NCBI GenBank assembly: GCA_051880475.1
Contig: JBJEOA010000047.1
Span: forward strand, 1-38,889
Length of the DNA: 38,889 nucleotides
From: JAUUSJ01 sp051880475
GTDB lineage: Bacteria; Bacillota; Clostridia; Lachnospirales; Lachnospiraceae
Direction of reading: 5' to 3'
Below are positions 1-8,239 of the stretch, piece after piece; positions within the stretch are counted from its first letter, which is position 1, and each line of letters starts with the position of its first letter. Under the pieces are notes generated by a model. That model made no database searches and was not told the origin of the DNA. It saw nothing but the letters and a program-made list of their open reading frames with translations. The translations under genes and the position numbers were made by a program.

Positions 1-1439
1 AAAGAGTACAAGATAGTCTGCAAAAGATTACACAGGCTAGCAAACATTTGCTCAGCTTAATTAATGAAGTATTAGATATGAGTAAAATTGAATCGGGGAA
101 GGTGGAGTTAGTCGAGGAAGAATTCAATCTCTCGGATTTGATTGATAATCTTGTTGATATGACAAGTATACAAATTAGGGAGCATCACCATGAGTTTTCT
201 GTCAATATCTCTGATGTAGTTCATGAAGCAGTCGTGGGAGATAGTTTGCGTATTCAAAAGGTTTTTACTAATTTAATGGGTAATGCAGTGAAATTTACGC
301 CAGACGGCGGAAAGATTAATTTATTTATCTCGGAAAAACCTTCTAATCAGGCAAAAGTTGGATGTTTTGAGTTTATATTTGAAGATAACGGACTTGGTAT
401 GAGCGAAGAGTTTTTGGAGCAGATTTTTGAGCCATTTGCGAGAGCTCAGGATGAGAAAGTCAATAAAATTCAGGGAACGGGACTTGGTATGCCGATTAGC
501 CGAAATATTGTTCGCATGATGGGAGGAGATATTAAGGTTGAAAGTAAACTTGGTGTGGGTTCACGTTTTACAGTTACCATTTATCTGAAGCTACAAGATG
601 CAATTGAAGTGCAATATGATAAGTTTATTGACCTTGATGTACTAGTAGCAGATGATGACGAAATAAGTTTAGAATCGTGTTGCACAATGCTAAATGATTT
701 TGGCATGAAGGCGAAGGGAGTTTCTACAGGTACAGAGGCTGTGGAGCAAGTGGTGCTTCACCATCGAATGAAGCGAGATTATTTTGCCTGTATTATTGAC
801 TGGAAAATGCCAGATATGGATGGGATTGCTACCACACGGGCGATTCGAAAAGAGGTAGGAAAGGATGTACCTATCATTATTATCTCTGCCTATGACTGGT
901 CAGATATTGAACAAGAAGCTCGGGCTGCTGGTGCAAATATGTTCATTAGTAAGCCACTATTTCGCTCTAGACTGGCTAGAACTTTCTCCTCACTTGTCAT
1001 TGGAGAGGAACATAAGGAGGAGAAAACGCCGTTTGAGGAGCTTGCCAATATAGAATTAGAAAATTACCGTGCATTACTTGTAGAAGATAATGATTTGAAT
1101 GCGGAGATTGCCACGGAAATTTTAGAGATGACTGGTTTAGTTGTCGAGCGTGCGGATGACGGAATGGAAGCTGTTGATAAAATATCTCGTTGTGAGAATG
1201 GCTATTACGATATTATTTTTATGGATATCCAGATGCCAAAAATGAATGGATATGATGCGACAAGGGCAATCCGCAGTATGAGCCGAAATTATTGCAAACA
1301 AGTTCCTATTATTGCTATGACAGCAAATGCATTTGCTGAGGATGTCCATGCGGCTAAGACAGTAGGTATGAATGAGCATATTGCGAAACCTCTTGATTTA
1401 AGTTCGCTTGCTAAGACATTAAAGAGGTGGCTTCAGTAA
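1..1439 (+). CDS. Hybrid sensor histidine kinase with two receiver domains (5' partial)
   Basis: The gene enters from the left edge; the reading frame is already open at base 3, so any start inside the window (TTG at 48) is not the real one. The visible part begins in the second helix of the HisKA dimerisation domain (VLDMSKIESGK); the phospho-accepting His lies outside. Counting from base 48, the ATPase domain follows with N-box near residues 70-82 (FTNLMGNAVKF), G1 box DNGLGM (113-118) and G2 box GTGLGM (143-148). Two receiver domains follow: about 197-315 with acidic pair D202-D204, phospho-Asp D251 and K302, and about 340-463 with D393 and a late AKPL lysine. This layout is that of multistep phosphorelay kinases. 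Sensor input and output partner are not visible. An intrinsic terminator closes the gene, and the neighbour downstream is convergent. Confidence 0.93.
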   Translation, partial: RVQDSLQKITQASKHLLSLINEVLDMSKIESGKVELVEEEFNLSDLIDNLVDMTSIQIREHHHEFSVNISDVVHEAVVGDSLRIQKVFTNLMGNAVKFTPDGGKINLFISEKPSNQAKVGCFEFIFEDNGLGMSEEFLEQIFEPFARAQDEKVNKIQGTGLGMPISRNIVRMMGGDIKVESKLGVGSRFTVTIYLKLQDAIEVQYDKFIDLDVLVADDDEISLESCCTMLNDFGMKAKGVSTGTEAVEQVVLHHRMKRDYFACIIDWKMPDMDGIATTRAIRKEVGKDVPIIIISAYDWSDIEQEARAAGANMFISKPLFRSRLARTFSSLVIGEEHKEEKTPFEELANIELENYRALLVEDNDLNAEIATEILEMTGLVVERADDGMEAVDKISRCENGYYDIIFMDIQMPKMNGYDATRAIRSMSRNYCKQVPIIAMTANAFAEDVHAAKTVGMNEHIAKPLDLSSLAKTLKRWLQ

Positions 1440-1463
1440 ACTACTTTTTTACACTAAGGAAAT

Positions 1464-1507
1464 AAGGCGAGGATTTATGATAAACGTAAATTCTCGCCTT
1501 TTTCTTT
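1464..1507 (+). terminator. Intrinsic terminator of the hybrid kinase gene
   Basis: A 14-bp stem pairs 1464-1477 (AAGGCGAGGATTTA) with 1487-1500 (TAAATTCTCGCCTT); the only imperfection is one G-U pair. The 9-nt loop is followed by a T-rich run ending at the stop codon of the convergent permease gene. It may also serve the minus-strand operon, although the T-run on that side is weaker. Confidence 0.9.
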
Positions 1508-2244
1508 TACGATTTCACATCCGTTTTTTTCAAATAAAGAATGGCCATAATACAAAAAAGAAAGAAAAAAGCAAAAACAGATAGAAAGAAAAATATCATA
1601 TTTTTCATTCCTGCCAATGCATCTATAGATTTATTTGAGTTCATGCCAACTAACATTAAGCTATATGGCCAAAAGAATTCAAAGTTTTTCTCTGTGATAA
1701 TCATAGATAGGACACTTCCGATGAATGCGATACCGATTGGAACTGCAAAATTTCGAAAGAGCATCGACAAGAAAAGCTGGAGGGAACCGATGGCGACAGC
1801 TGCGAGTGTTCCCCTTGCAATCCAGACAAAAATATCAGCTGGGAAAAACTTAGGAAGATGGCAAAGTTTTCCAAAAATAAAATATAAAATGCTAATCCAA
1901 AGCTGAGTGAAAATCGTAACTTTAAGTACAATTGCTAATTTCCCGAAATAGAGGCAGGGGATGGATATGGGAGAACTCATAATAGTATTCCAGTTATGCC
2001 CCATATGCTCTAATCTCCATAGATAAGAGGCGTATAGCCCAATGAGTGGTGCGTAAAAGAAGGTGGAATAAAAGAGAGTAATCTGTGTCCAAAGAGAATA
2101 CCAGCCTTCTGTCAAAATTTCAATATTTTGTAAATAGTTAAAGCTTCCCATAATTGCTGGGATAATAGGGAGAAGAATACAGGCAAAATAAATAATCGAA
2201 TGTTTTAGTTTTAAATTTTCTGCTTGAATACAGCGAAGTAGCAT
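1507..2244 (-). CDS. Lantibiotic-immunity-type ABC transporter permease (second permease)
   Basis: A 245-residue integral membrane protein with about six hydrophobic segments and a short cytoplasmic N-terminus (MLLRCIQAENLKLKHS) of the LanE/LanG/CprC kind (ABC-2 membrane family). It is the third gene of a minus-strand operon after an ATPase and another permease, separated from the latter by 28 bases with a good ribosome site (AAAGGACGTGAT). With its partners it should form an exporter that removes cationic peptides such as lantibiotics or bacitracin-like compounds from the membrane. The divergent kinase and regulator genes support this, as in the cprABC-cprRK module of Clostridioides difficile. 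The peptide recognised cannot be read from the sequence. Confidence 0.85.
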   Translation of the reverse strand: MLLRCIQAENLKLKHSIIYFACILLPIIPAIMGSFNYLQNIEILTEGWYSLWTQITLFYSTFFYAPLIGLYASYLWRLEHMGHNWNTIMSSPISIPCLYFGKLAIVLKVTIFTQLWISILYFIFGKLCHLPKFFPADIFVWIARGTLAAVAIGSLQLFLSMLFRNFAVPIGIAFIGSVLSMIITEKNFEFFWPYSLMLVGMNSNKSIDALAGMKNMIFFFLSVFAFFFLFCIMAILYLKKTDVKS

Positions 2245-2272
2245 AGTATCACGTCCTTTCTTTTTCGCTTTT

Positions 2273-3043
2273 TTATATTTCCTTTTTTAATGTCAGCCAT
2301 CGACAGAAAAAATAGAGGGCTATAGTGAAGAGGAGAAAGATAAGGAAAAGTTTCCAATTAAATCCTCTATTATAGTAAGTGATAATGCGAGTTTCTCTAT
2401 CCCAATCGTTTTCGATTTTAAAAAAGGCAGAGAAATATCCAAAAAGAACAAGCCTCGCAAATTTTATCGGAAAGAAGAGAGAAAAAAGTCCAAGGAAGGA
2501 GCCAAGTAATCCAAAAAGTAATGGTAAAATTTGATTTTGAGAGAGCAAGGATAAAACTTGTTGAATACTGAGTAATGCACAACTTACTAGCAAAGTGGAT
2601 AAAAGGAGTTCAAGGAGCATGGCAGTTGATAAAGTATCTTCAAAATGATAGTATTTTCCAACAATTATAATTAAAAAAGCTTCCGATAAAATGGTGAGAA
2701 AGATAGGGAATAAACTGCTCAAATATTTGCAGTCATAAAAATTATCCTTTTTTTGTAGAGTGTATAAAAGTTTTAATGTTTCCCCTTTTATTTCCATATC
2801 GCAGATATGACTTGTTATAATTGCGATAAAAATAGGATATAAAATTGTGTTAAGCACAGGGAAAAAGTAAAAACAGCTTAGATATCCCTGTGTTAAATCA
2901 TGATGGTTTGTCGGTTTTTTTGCATAAAATGTCCATAAAGTCTGTGCAAGCATGAAAAGAAGAACAAAAAGAAAAGATTTTTTATGTCGCTGCTTTTTTT
3001 GCTCAATAATAAATTGTGAGAAAAAAGATGGAGAAGGATTCAT
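2273..3043 (-). CDS. Lantibiotic-immunity-type ABC transporter permease (first permease)
   Basis: A 256-residue polytopic membrane protein. A basic N-terminus (FIIEQKKQRHKKS) precedes about six hydrophobic segments, as in LanE/CprB permeases of the ABC-2 family. Its ATG overlaps the stop of the ATPase gene in an ATGA arrangement (3040-3043), which indicates translational coupling and equal expression. It is similar in size to the other permease, as expected for a heteromeric exporter of one ATPase dimer and two permeases. Family assignment rests on size, hydropathy and context rather than on catalytic motifs. Confidence 0.85.
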   Translation of the reverse strand: MNPSPSFFSQFIIEQKKQRHKKSFLFVLLFMLAQTLWTFYAKKPTNHHDLTQGYLSCFYFFPVLNTILYPIFIAIITSHICDMEIKGETLKLLYTLQKKDNFYDCKYLSSLFPIFLTILSEAFLIIIVGKYYHFEDTLSTAMLLELLLSTLLVSCALLSIQQVLSLLSQNQILPLLFGLLGSFLGLFSLFFPIKFARLVLFGYFSAFFKIENDWDRETRIITYYNRGFNWKLFLIFLLFTIALYFFCRWLTLKKEI

Positions 3044-3951
3044 AGGCTCACCTGCTTTCTAGTTAGATTTAGGAAAATATCTTCTAAACTTCGCTGTTCT
3101 TCCTCAATTCGTAAAACCCCGATATTGGCTTTTACGCAGAGTTTTACTGCTCTTATGATTTCTTCCTCCTTAAAATTATGTAAGCAAATTTGATTTTTTT
3201 CTTGTCTGACTGGAAGATGGTGTAAGGTGAGTAATTCCCAAGCAGCTTGGTCATTTTGAGTTTTAAAAAATAGCTTTATGCCATTTTGCTCATGGAGTTC
3301 TAATAAAGTATCTTGGAAAATAAGTTTCCCGTTATTTATAATTCCTATATCTGTTGCCATTTGGTCAATCTCAGATAAAAGATGGCTGGATAAAAAGACG
3401 GTAATGCCGTGTTCTGGCAAAGAGCGAATTAATTCTCTCATTTCTAAAATTCCGGAAGGGTCAAGTCCGTTTGTTGGCTCGTCTAAAAAGAGTAATTTTG
3501 GAGTGCCAAGTAGGGCAGCAGCAAGAGCAAGTCTTTGTTTCATCCCAAGAGAATATTGTCCCACTTTTTTATTTTGTTGCTTTTCCATTCTAACTAGTTT
3601 AAGCACTCGGTTAATATCATGTTCTGGTACATTTTTTAATTTACAAATAATTTGTAGATTTTCTTTTCCACTTAGATGACCGTAGTAGGATGGAGACTCG
3701 ATAAAAGAGCCAGTATCTTTAAGGATGTCTAGACGATTTTTCTCTGTCATCTCTTTTTCAAAAATGGACATATATCCAAGACTTGGTTTTGTAAGTCCAA
3801 GAAGCATTTTCATAGTAGTAGATTTCCCAGCTCCGTTTGGCCCTAAAAATCCATAGATGCTGCCTTTAGGCACTTTTAGGTCGAGATGGTCTACCACTGT
3901 TTTATTTTTATATTTTTTTGTTAATGCTTTTGTTGTAATGATATATTTCAA
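3040..3951 (-). CDS. ABC transporter ATP-binding protein, bacitracin/lantibiotic resistance type
   Basis: The nucleotide-binding subunit of the exporter. Counted from the TTG start at 3951, Walker A GPNGAGKST is at about 37-45, the signature region YSLGMKQRL near 134 and Walker B LLFLDEPTNGLD near 155; the C-terminal extension is typical of BcrA/LanF/CprA proteins. An ATG at 3960 is in frame, but the AAGGAG ribosome site directly abuts it. The TTG three codons later has an 8-base spacing and gives the usual family start (MKYIITTKALTKKYKN), so I prefer it. First gene of a three-gene minus-strand operon, divergent from a regulator and kinase, with a phased operator overlapping its promoter. Expression is therefore probably induced by the adjacent two-component system. 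Confidence 0.93.
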   Translation of the reverse strand: MKYIITTKALTKKYKNKTVVDHLDLKVPKGSIYGFLGPNGAGKSTTMKMLLGLTKPSLGYMSIFEKEMTEKNRLDILKDTGSFIESPSYYGHLSGKENLQIICKLKNVPEHDINRVLKLVRMEKQQNKKVGQYSLGMKQRLALAAALLGTPKLLFLDEPTNGLDPSGILEMRELIRSLPEHGITVFLSSHLLSEIDQMATDIGIINNGKLIFQDTLLELHEQNGIKLFFKTQNDQAAWELLTLHHLPVRQEKNQICLHNFKEEEIIRAVKLCVKANIGVLRIEEEQRSLEDIFLNLTRKQVSL

Positions 3952-3974
3952 AGCAATCATCTCCTTTCAAAAGT

Positions 3975-4034
3975 ATCATAACAGGGGGAACTTAGATTGG
4001 ACTTAAGATAACCTTAAATTTACCTTAAAAATTC
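3975..4034 (-). promoter_or_regulatory. Activator-type promoter with four CTTA repeats at 11-bp spacing
   Basis: On the plus strand CTTAG/CTTAA occurs at 3991, 4002, 4013 and 4024, spaced exactly 11 bp apart, one helical turn. Direct repeats of this period are the usual binding pattern of OmpR/PhoB-family regulators, the class of the divergent regulator gene. A minus-strand -10 (TATGAT, 3975-3980) has no good -35 at the expected place (3998-4003); that place lies inside the repeat array, as expected for an activator-dependent promoter of the exporter operon. Binding is inferred. Confidence 0.6.
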
Positions 4035-4181
4035 TAAGAAAGATAGAAGTTCAAAAATTAATATTATATAATAAATAATAGAAATCATTATATAATGGAG
4101 ATTTGTGTAAAAGTTATAGTATGAACAAATAAAGTTAAAAACAAAAAATATAAAATAAACAAAAAATGAGGAGATGAATAA

Positions 4182-4910
4182 ATGGAAATATTCAATCAAA
4201 AAATTTTACTTGTAGATGATAATAAAGAATTATTAAAAATGATAGAAGATACTTTAAGACGAAATGGATACGAAAATATTGTTACAGCAAACAGTGTTAA
4301 AACAGCAATAAAATGCTTTCAGAAAGAAAAACCAGATTTGGCAGTATTAGATATTATGTTGCCAGACGGCGATGGCTTTTATCTTTTTAGAAGAATTAGG
4401 GAGGAGTCTCAAATTCCTATTTTATTTTTATCTGCGAAAGACGAGGATAATGACCGCCTTTTCGGACTGGGGCTTGGGGCAGATGATTATATGACAAAAC
4501 CTTTTTTAGCACAGGAACTTGTACTTCGTGTGGGTGCAATTTTAAGGAGAAGTTATGGCTCTATGAAGATGGAAAATGATTTGACGCTCAGAAAGAAAGA
4601 GGATGGCTTTTATCTTGGGAAAAAATGGATTTCGTTTGCTGAGGCAACGGTGACAGATGAGAAAAATCATATTATTTCATTTACGGCAAAAGAATTGATT
4701 TTATTAAAAAAATTATATGAAAATAGGGGGAGAATTGTTACCTTTGACTCACTCTGTCAGGAGGTATGGCAAGATTCGTATTATGGATATGAGAATACAT
4801 TAATGGTACATATTAGGCATTTAAGAGAGAAAATTGAGGAAGAGCCTTCTAAACCAAAATTTTTACTTACTGCGCGTGGGTTAGGATATCGATTAGCAAA
4901 AGGAGAGTGA
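4182..4910 (+). CDS. OmpR-family response regulator of the peptide-resistance module
   Basis: 242 residues. The receiver domain (about 5-120) has the acidic pair D12-D13, phospho-acceptor D57 (VLDIMLPDGDG), S84 and K106 (TKPF). A winged-helix DNA-binding domain fills about 145-240, ending in the typical LLTARGLGYRL. It is divergent from the ABC exporter operon and four bases upstream of its kinase gene, as in CprR/LanR systems. It most likely activates the exporter operon through the phased repeats in the shared intergenic region. A GAGG ribosome site lies 6-8 bases before the ATG. Confidence 0.95.
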   Translation: MEIFNQKILLVDDNKELLKMIEDTLRRNGYENIVTANSVKTAIKCFQKEKPDLAVLDIMLPDGDGFYLFRRIREESQIPILFLSAKDEDNDRLFGLGLGADDYMTKPFLAQELVLRVGAILRRSYGSMKMENDLTLRKKEDGFYLGKKWISFAEATVTDEKNHIISFTAKELILLKKLYENRGRIVTFDSLCQEVWQDSYYGYENTLMVHIRHLREKIEEEPSKPKFLLTARGLGYRLAKGE

Positions 4911-4914
4911 TTTT

Positions 4915-6456
4915 GTGAGAAATTTGATAAAAATTATTTCTAGATATTCAATTACGGCAGGAGTTATGATTTTGATTGTATTATTTAGTAATATCGTGAT
5001 TTTCCTCTATTTAGGATATTGCTCTATCACAAGAGATGAATTATCCTATAGTGGAAATATTCGAGTAGCGATGGAGTCAATTGGAAATGAATTATCGCAA
5101 TCAAAAGGAGAAAAAAAGAAGAAAGAGGGAAAATATTATTTGTCAAAAAAAGGGGAAAAAATATTAGAAAAGACAAGATTTGTGTGGGCGATGGCGCTAA
5201 ACAGACAAGGAGAGGTAGTGTGGAAATGGAACCTTCCAAAAGAAATTCCGCTAACTTATAGCTTATCTGATGTAGCAACTTTTTCTAGGTGGTATCTTTG
5301 TGATTATCCTGTCCGAGTTTGGAAAAATGGAGAACTTTTATGTGTATATGCCTATCCAAAAGAGTCCTATACGATTATAAATTTGTATTCGACTGTAGAT
5401 AGCATAAAAAGTTTCCCTAAATATATGAAATTATTTTTAGTGGTAAATTTAATGGTTATTTTTGTATTTATTTTAGCATTTGGCTATCGATTTTACTGGT
5501 CATTAAAACCAATTTCTCAAGGAATTGAGGCGTTATCAAGGAAAGAACCAATCCATTTAAAAGAGAGAGGAATAGCAAAGGATTTGGCAAAGAAGATAAA
5601 TATCACTTCGGAAATTTTAAAGGAGCAAGATAGAAAGTTAGCAAAAAGAGATTGGGCGAGAACAGAGTGGATTGCAGGAGTGTCTCATGATATTCGCACA
5701 CCTCTTACTCTCATTATGGGATACGCAGAGCGTTTGATGGAGAAAGGGATAGGAGAAGAACAAAAGGAAGAATACGAAAATACGAACTTAATGCGAAAAA
5801 GTCAAAAGATAGATCAAGAGATGGCAAAGATGATTCATCATCAAGCCATGATTATAAAGCAATTAATAGAGGATTTAAACTTAACTTCAAAACTTACCTA
5901 TAATTCGACACCTCTTTTTCTCAGTGAATGTGAGCCAGCGAAACTTCTTAGAGGATGTGTCGCAGATATTTATAATAGTGGATTAGATGAGAAATACGAG
6001 ATAGAAATACAAATTTCAAAAGAGGCAGAGCAAAGTAAAATTTTAGTTGATGAGAAATTAATAAAAAGAGCCATTCGAAATATTTTAGGAAATAGTATTC
6101 GACATAACCAAGAGGGCTGTATCGTGACGGTGAAATTAGATTTGGAAAATGAGGATATCTATTATACATTTTTAGATAGTGGCATGGGAATCCCAGATAT
6201 CGTGGTGGAAATTTTAGAAAAGGAAAAAGAAAGGAATAAAAAAGAATTAAAAGACGAGAAAAGAGTGAAAAGAGAGACAAAACTAAATTTACAAAATGGA
6301 AAAAAAGAGATAGAAGAGCAAAAAGATAAGAGCCAAGTACATATTATGGGACTTCGATTGACAAAGCAGATTGTTGAAGTACATGGAGGAGAATTTCTTT
6401 TCTGTGGGAGAGCAGATGGGGGATATGATTGTAAAATAAAACTTCCATGTCTATGA
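4915..6456 (+). CDS. Sensor histidine kinase of the peptide-resistance module (CprK/SpaK-like)
   Basis: 513 residues from a GTG start whose ribosome site (AAAGGAG) overlaps the regulator's stop codon. Membrane segments at about 13-34 and 171-193 enclose an extracytoplasmic loop of about 135 residues, a likely peptide sensor. A HAMP-like linker and the H-box follow (SHDIRTPL, H258). The ATPase domain has an N-box near 390 (NILGNSIRHN), a G1 box (DSGMGI) and a G2-like MGLRLTKQIVEVHGG. The segment where an F-box and ATP lid would lie (about 430-475) is replaced by a very charged Lys/Glu-rich stretch. The product should phosphorylate the preceding regulator when cationic peptides are present; the ligand is unknown. 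Confidence 0.93.
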   Translation: MRNLIKIISRYSITAGVMILIVLFSNIVIFLYLGYCSITRDELSYSGNIRVAMESIGNELSQSKGEKKKKEGKYYLSKKGEKILEKTRFVWAMALNRQGEVVWKWNLPKEIPLTYSLSDVATFSRWYLCDYPVRVWKNGELLCVYAYPKESYTIINLYSTVDSIKSFPKYMKLFLVVNLMVIFVFILAFGYRFYWSLKPISQGIEALSRKEPIHLKERGIAKDLAKKINITSEILKEQDRKLAKRDWARTEWIAGVSHDIRTPLTLIMGYAERLMEKGIGEEQKEEYENTNLMRKSQKIDQEMAKMIHHQAMIIKQLIEDLNLTSKLTYNSTPLFLSECEPAKLLRGCVADIYNSGLDEKYEIEIQISKEAEQSKILVDEKLIKRAIRNILGNSIRHNQEGCIVTVKLDLENEDIYYTFLDSGMGIPDIVVEILEKEKERNKKELKDEKRVKRETKLNLQNGKKEIEEQKDKSQVHIMGLRLTKQIVEVHGGEFLFCGRADGGYDCKIKLPCL

Positions 6457-6479
6457 TACTATGGAAGTTTTATGTTTCT
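6438..6479 (+). terminator. Probable terminator after the kinase gene
   Basis: AAACTTCCAT pairs with ATGGAAGTTT (about 6439-6448 with 6461-6470) around a 12-base loop. The loop contains the kinase stop codon. The T-tract after the stem is weak (TATGTTTCTT), so termination efficiency is uncertain. Confidence 0.6.
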
Positions 6480-6624
6480 TAAGGAAGATTCGTTGACTTT
6501 CTTTTTGACGCTTGTTAGAATGTAAGGAACAAAGGGAGATTGAGGTGATAAGATTGTCGCTAAAATTTCATCAAATGGAAGACAGACTGTTTGGCCAAAA
6601 ATTTTATCGCAGAGAGAGGTTGCG

Positions 6625-6753
6625 ATGGAAGCTGTCAAGTGCATCGGTCTTAGACAAGTATGCGAGGTAGACATGAGTAAATTTGGAGATATGAAAAAAG
6701 AAGCTGAAATGTTTCAAATGAGACTTGCTGAGTTAAAAAAATTAAGATTTTAA
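6625..6753 (+). CDS. Small hypothetical protein, possibly the end of a longer frame
   Basis: A 42-codon frame starts at ATG 6625 after a purine-rich AGAGAGG, and codes for a Lys/Glu/Met-rich C-terminus (KKEAEMFQMRLAELKKLRF). The frame stays open upstream to 6544 and that extension also looks protein-like (ISSNGRQTVWPKILSQRE) but has no ATG/GTG/TTG start; a GAGGTGAT ribosome-like site precedes an ATT codon at 6553. It may be a small gene with an unusual start or a decayed 5'-truncated gene. I do not recognise the family. Confidence 0.35.
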   Translation: MEAVKCIGLRQVCEVDMSKFGDMKKEAEMFQMRLAELKKLRF

Positions 6754-6787
6754 TGAAAAATACAATGATTTTTTAAGCGAGATGGGT

Positions 6788-6793
6788 TATAAT
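6788..6793 (+). promoter_or_regulatory. -10 element of guaA
   Basis: TATAAT lies 31 bases before the guaA ATG. No convincing -35 is present at 17-18 bases upstream. It overlaps an upstream in-frame ATG at 6792, so that ATG would be at or before the transcription start and cannot be the translation start. Confidence 0.6.
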
Positions 6794-6824
6794 GAAAGAA
6801 AATAAAGACAAAGGAGAGGCTAGT

Positions 6825-8117
6825 ATGAAACAAGATATGATTGTTATTTTGGATTTGGGAAGTACAGAAAATACAGTGATTGCTCGAAAAATCCGTGATT
6901 TTGGTGTATACAGTGAAATTCATCCTCACGATATTACCGCAAAAGAGATTCAGGCTTTGGATAATGTAAAAGGAATTATTTTAAACGGTGGTGAAAATCG
7001 TGTTGTAGACGGAAAAGAAGTAGAAATTTTAGAAGAATTATATGGATTAGGCTATCCTATGATTTCTATTGATTATCCATCTTCCAAATGTGAAAAACAA
7101 TTTCAGGAACTTCCAGATGAGGAGAGCCTAAAGAGTTTTATTTTTGACGAGTGTAAGGCTACAGCGAATTGGAATATGAAAAATTTTATTGAAGACCAAG
7201 TTGAGCTGATTCGTAAGCAGGTTGGAGATAAAAAAGTACTTTTAGCTTTATCTGGTGGAGTGGATTCTTCCGTTGTAGCTGCTCTATTAATTAAGGCAAT
7301 TGGAAAGCAGCTTGTCTGTGTTCATGTAAACCATGGTTTAATGCGTAAAAATGAGTCTGAAGGAGTTATCAAAGTATTTCGTGATGAACTTGGGGCAAAT
7401 CTTATTTATGTAGACGCAACAGAGCGTTTCCTTGGCAAATTGGAAAATGTATCTGACCCAGAAAAGAAGAGAAAAATTATAGGTGGAGAATTCATTCGTG
7501 TATTTGAAGAGGAAGCTAGAAAACTTGAGGGCATTGATTTCTTAGGACAAGGAACAATTTATCCTGATATCATTGAGAGTGGAACAAAGACAGCGAAGAT
7601 GGTAAAATCTCATCATAATGTAGGTGGATTGCCAGAAGATCTAAAATTTGAGTTAGTTGAACCATTAAAACAGTTATTTAAAGATGAAGTGCGTGCTTGT
7701 GGCGTGGAGCTTGGACTTCCTTACGAAATGGTATATCGTCAGCCATTCCCAGGTCCAGGACTTGGAGTTAGATGTCTTGGTGCGATTACAAGAGACCGCT
7801 TAGAGGCAGTTCGTGAGTCCGATGCTATTTTAAGAGAAGAATTTGCCAAGGCAGGATTGGATAAAAAAGTTTGGCAGTATTTTACTGTAGTTCCAGATTT
7901 TAAATCTGTCGGCGTGAAAAATAATGCGAGAAGTTTTGACTATATGGTAATCATTCGTGCAATCAATACGATTGATGCTATGAGCGCAACAATTGAGAGA
8001 ATAGATTGGGATGTGCTTCAAAAAATCACAGATAGAATTTTGGCAGAGGTGAGTAATGTAAATCGTGTCTGCTACGATATGTCACCAAAACCACCGGCAA
8101 CGATAGAGTTTGAATAA
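6825..8117 (+). CDS. guaA: GMP synthase with a shortened, apparently inactive glutaminase domain
   Basis: Converts XMP to GMP in guanine nucleotide synthesis. The start is ATG 6825, preceded by AAAGGAGAGG; the in-frame ATG at 6792 lies in the promoter. The product has 430 residues, against about 515 for typical bacterial GuaA. The synthetase half is intact: ATP-PPase loop SGGVDSS (143-149), GQGTIYPDIIESG, and the dimerisation domain with RQPFPGPGLGVR and the terminal PPATIEFE. The N-terminal glutaminase domain is only about 105 residues. It retains an ILNGGEN strand-turn, but the nucleophile motif (normally GICYG) reads ISIDYPSS, and the region that should carry the His-Glu pair is missing. 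The enzyme may use free ammonia or a partner amidotransferase. It is monocistronic with its own terminator. Confidence 0.95.
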   Translation: MKQDMIVILDLGSTENTVIARKIRDFGVYSEIHPHDITAKEIQALDNVKGIILNGGENRVVDGKEVEILEELYGLGYPMISIDYPSSKCEKQFQELPDEESLKSFIFDECKATANWNMKNFIEDQVELIRKQVGDKKVLLALSGGVDSSVVAALLIKAIGKQLVCVHVNHGLMRKNESEGVIKVFRDELGANLIYVDATERFLGKLENVSDPEKKRKIIGGEFIRVFEEEARKLEGIDFLGQGTIYPDIIESGTKTAKMVKSHHNVGGLPEDLKFELVEPLKQLFKDEVRACGVELGLPYEMVYRQPFPGPGLGVRCLGAITRDRLEAVRESDAILREEFAKAGLDKKVWQYFTVVPDFKSVGVKNNARSFDYMVIIRAINTIDAMSATIERIDWDVLQKITDRILAEVSNVNRVCYDMSPKPPATIEFE

Positions 8118-8239
8118 TTCGATTGGCTTAAAAAACCAGTAAATATGCATGTTCCAATCAAATTTGTTTAGTGTTTAGCGACATTTTGACAACAAGAATT
8201 ATTCTTTTTAAGAAGAAAAAATATATCTATTTATGATAA

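Noticed and set aside
1541..1906. 121-codon plus-strand frame
   Set aside because: It is antisense to the well-supported ABC permease gene and has a Lys-rich composition typical of shadow frames.
6792..6824. N-terminal extension of GuaA from ATG 6792
   Set aside because: The ATG overlaps the TATAAT promoter element and lacks a ribosome site; ATG 6825 has AAAGGAGAGG.
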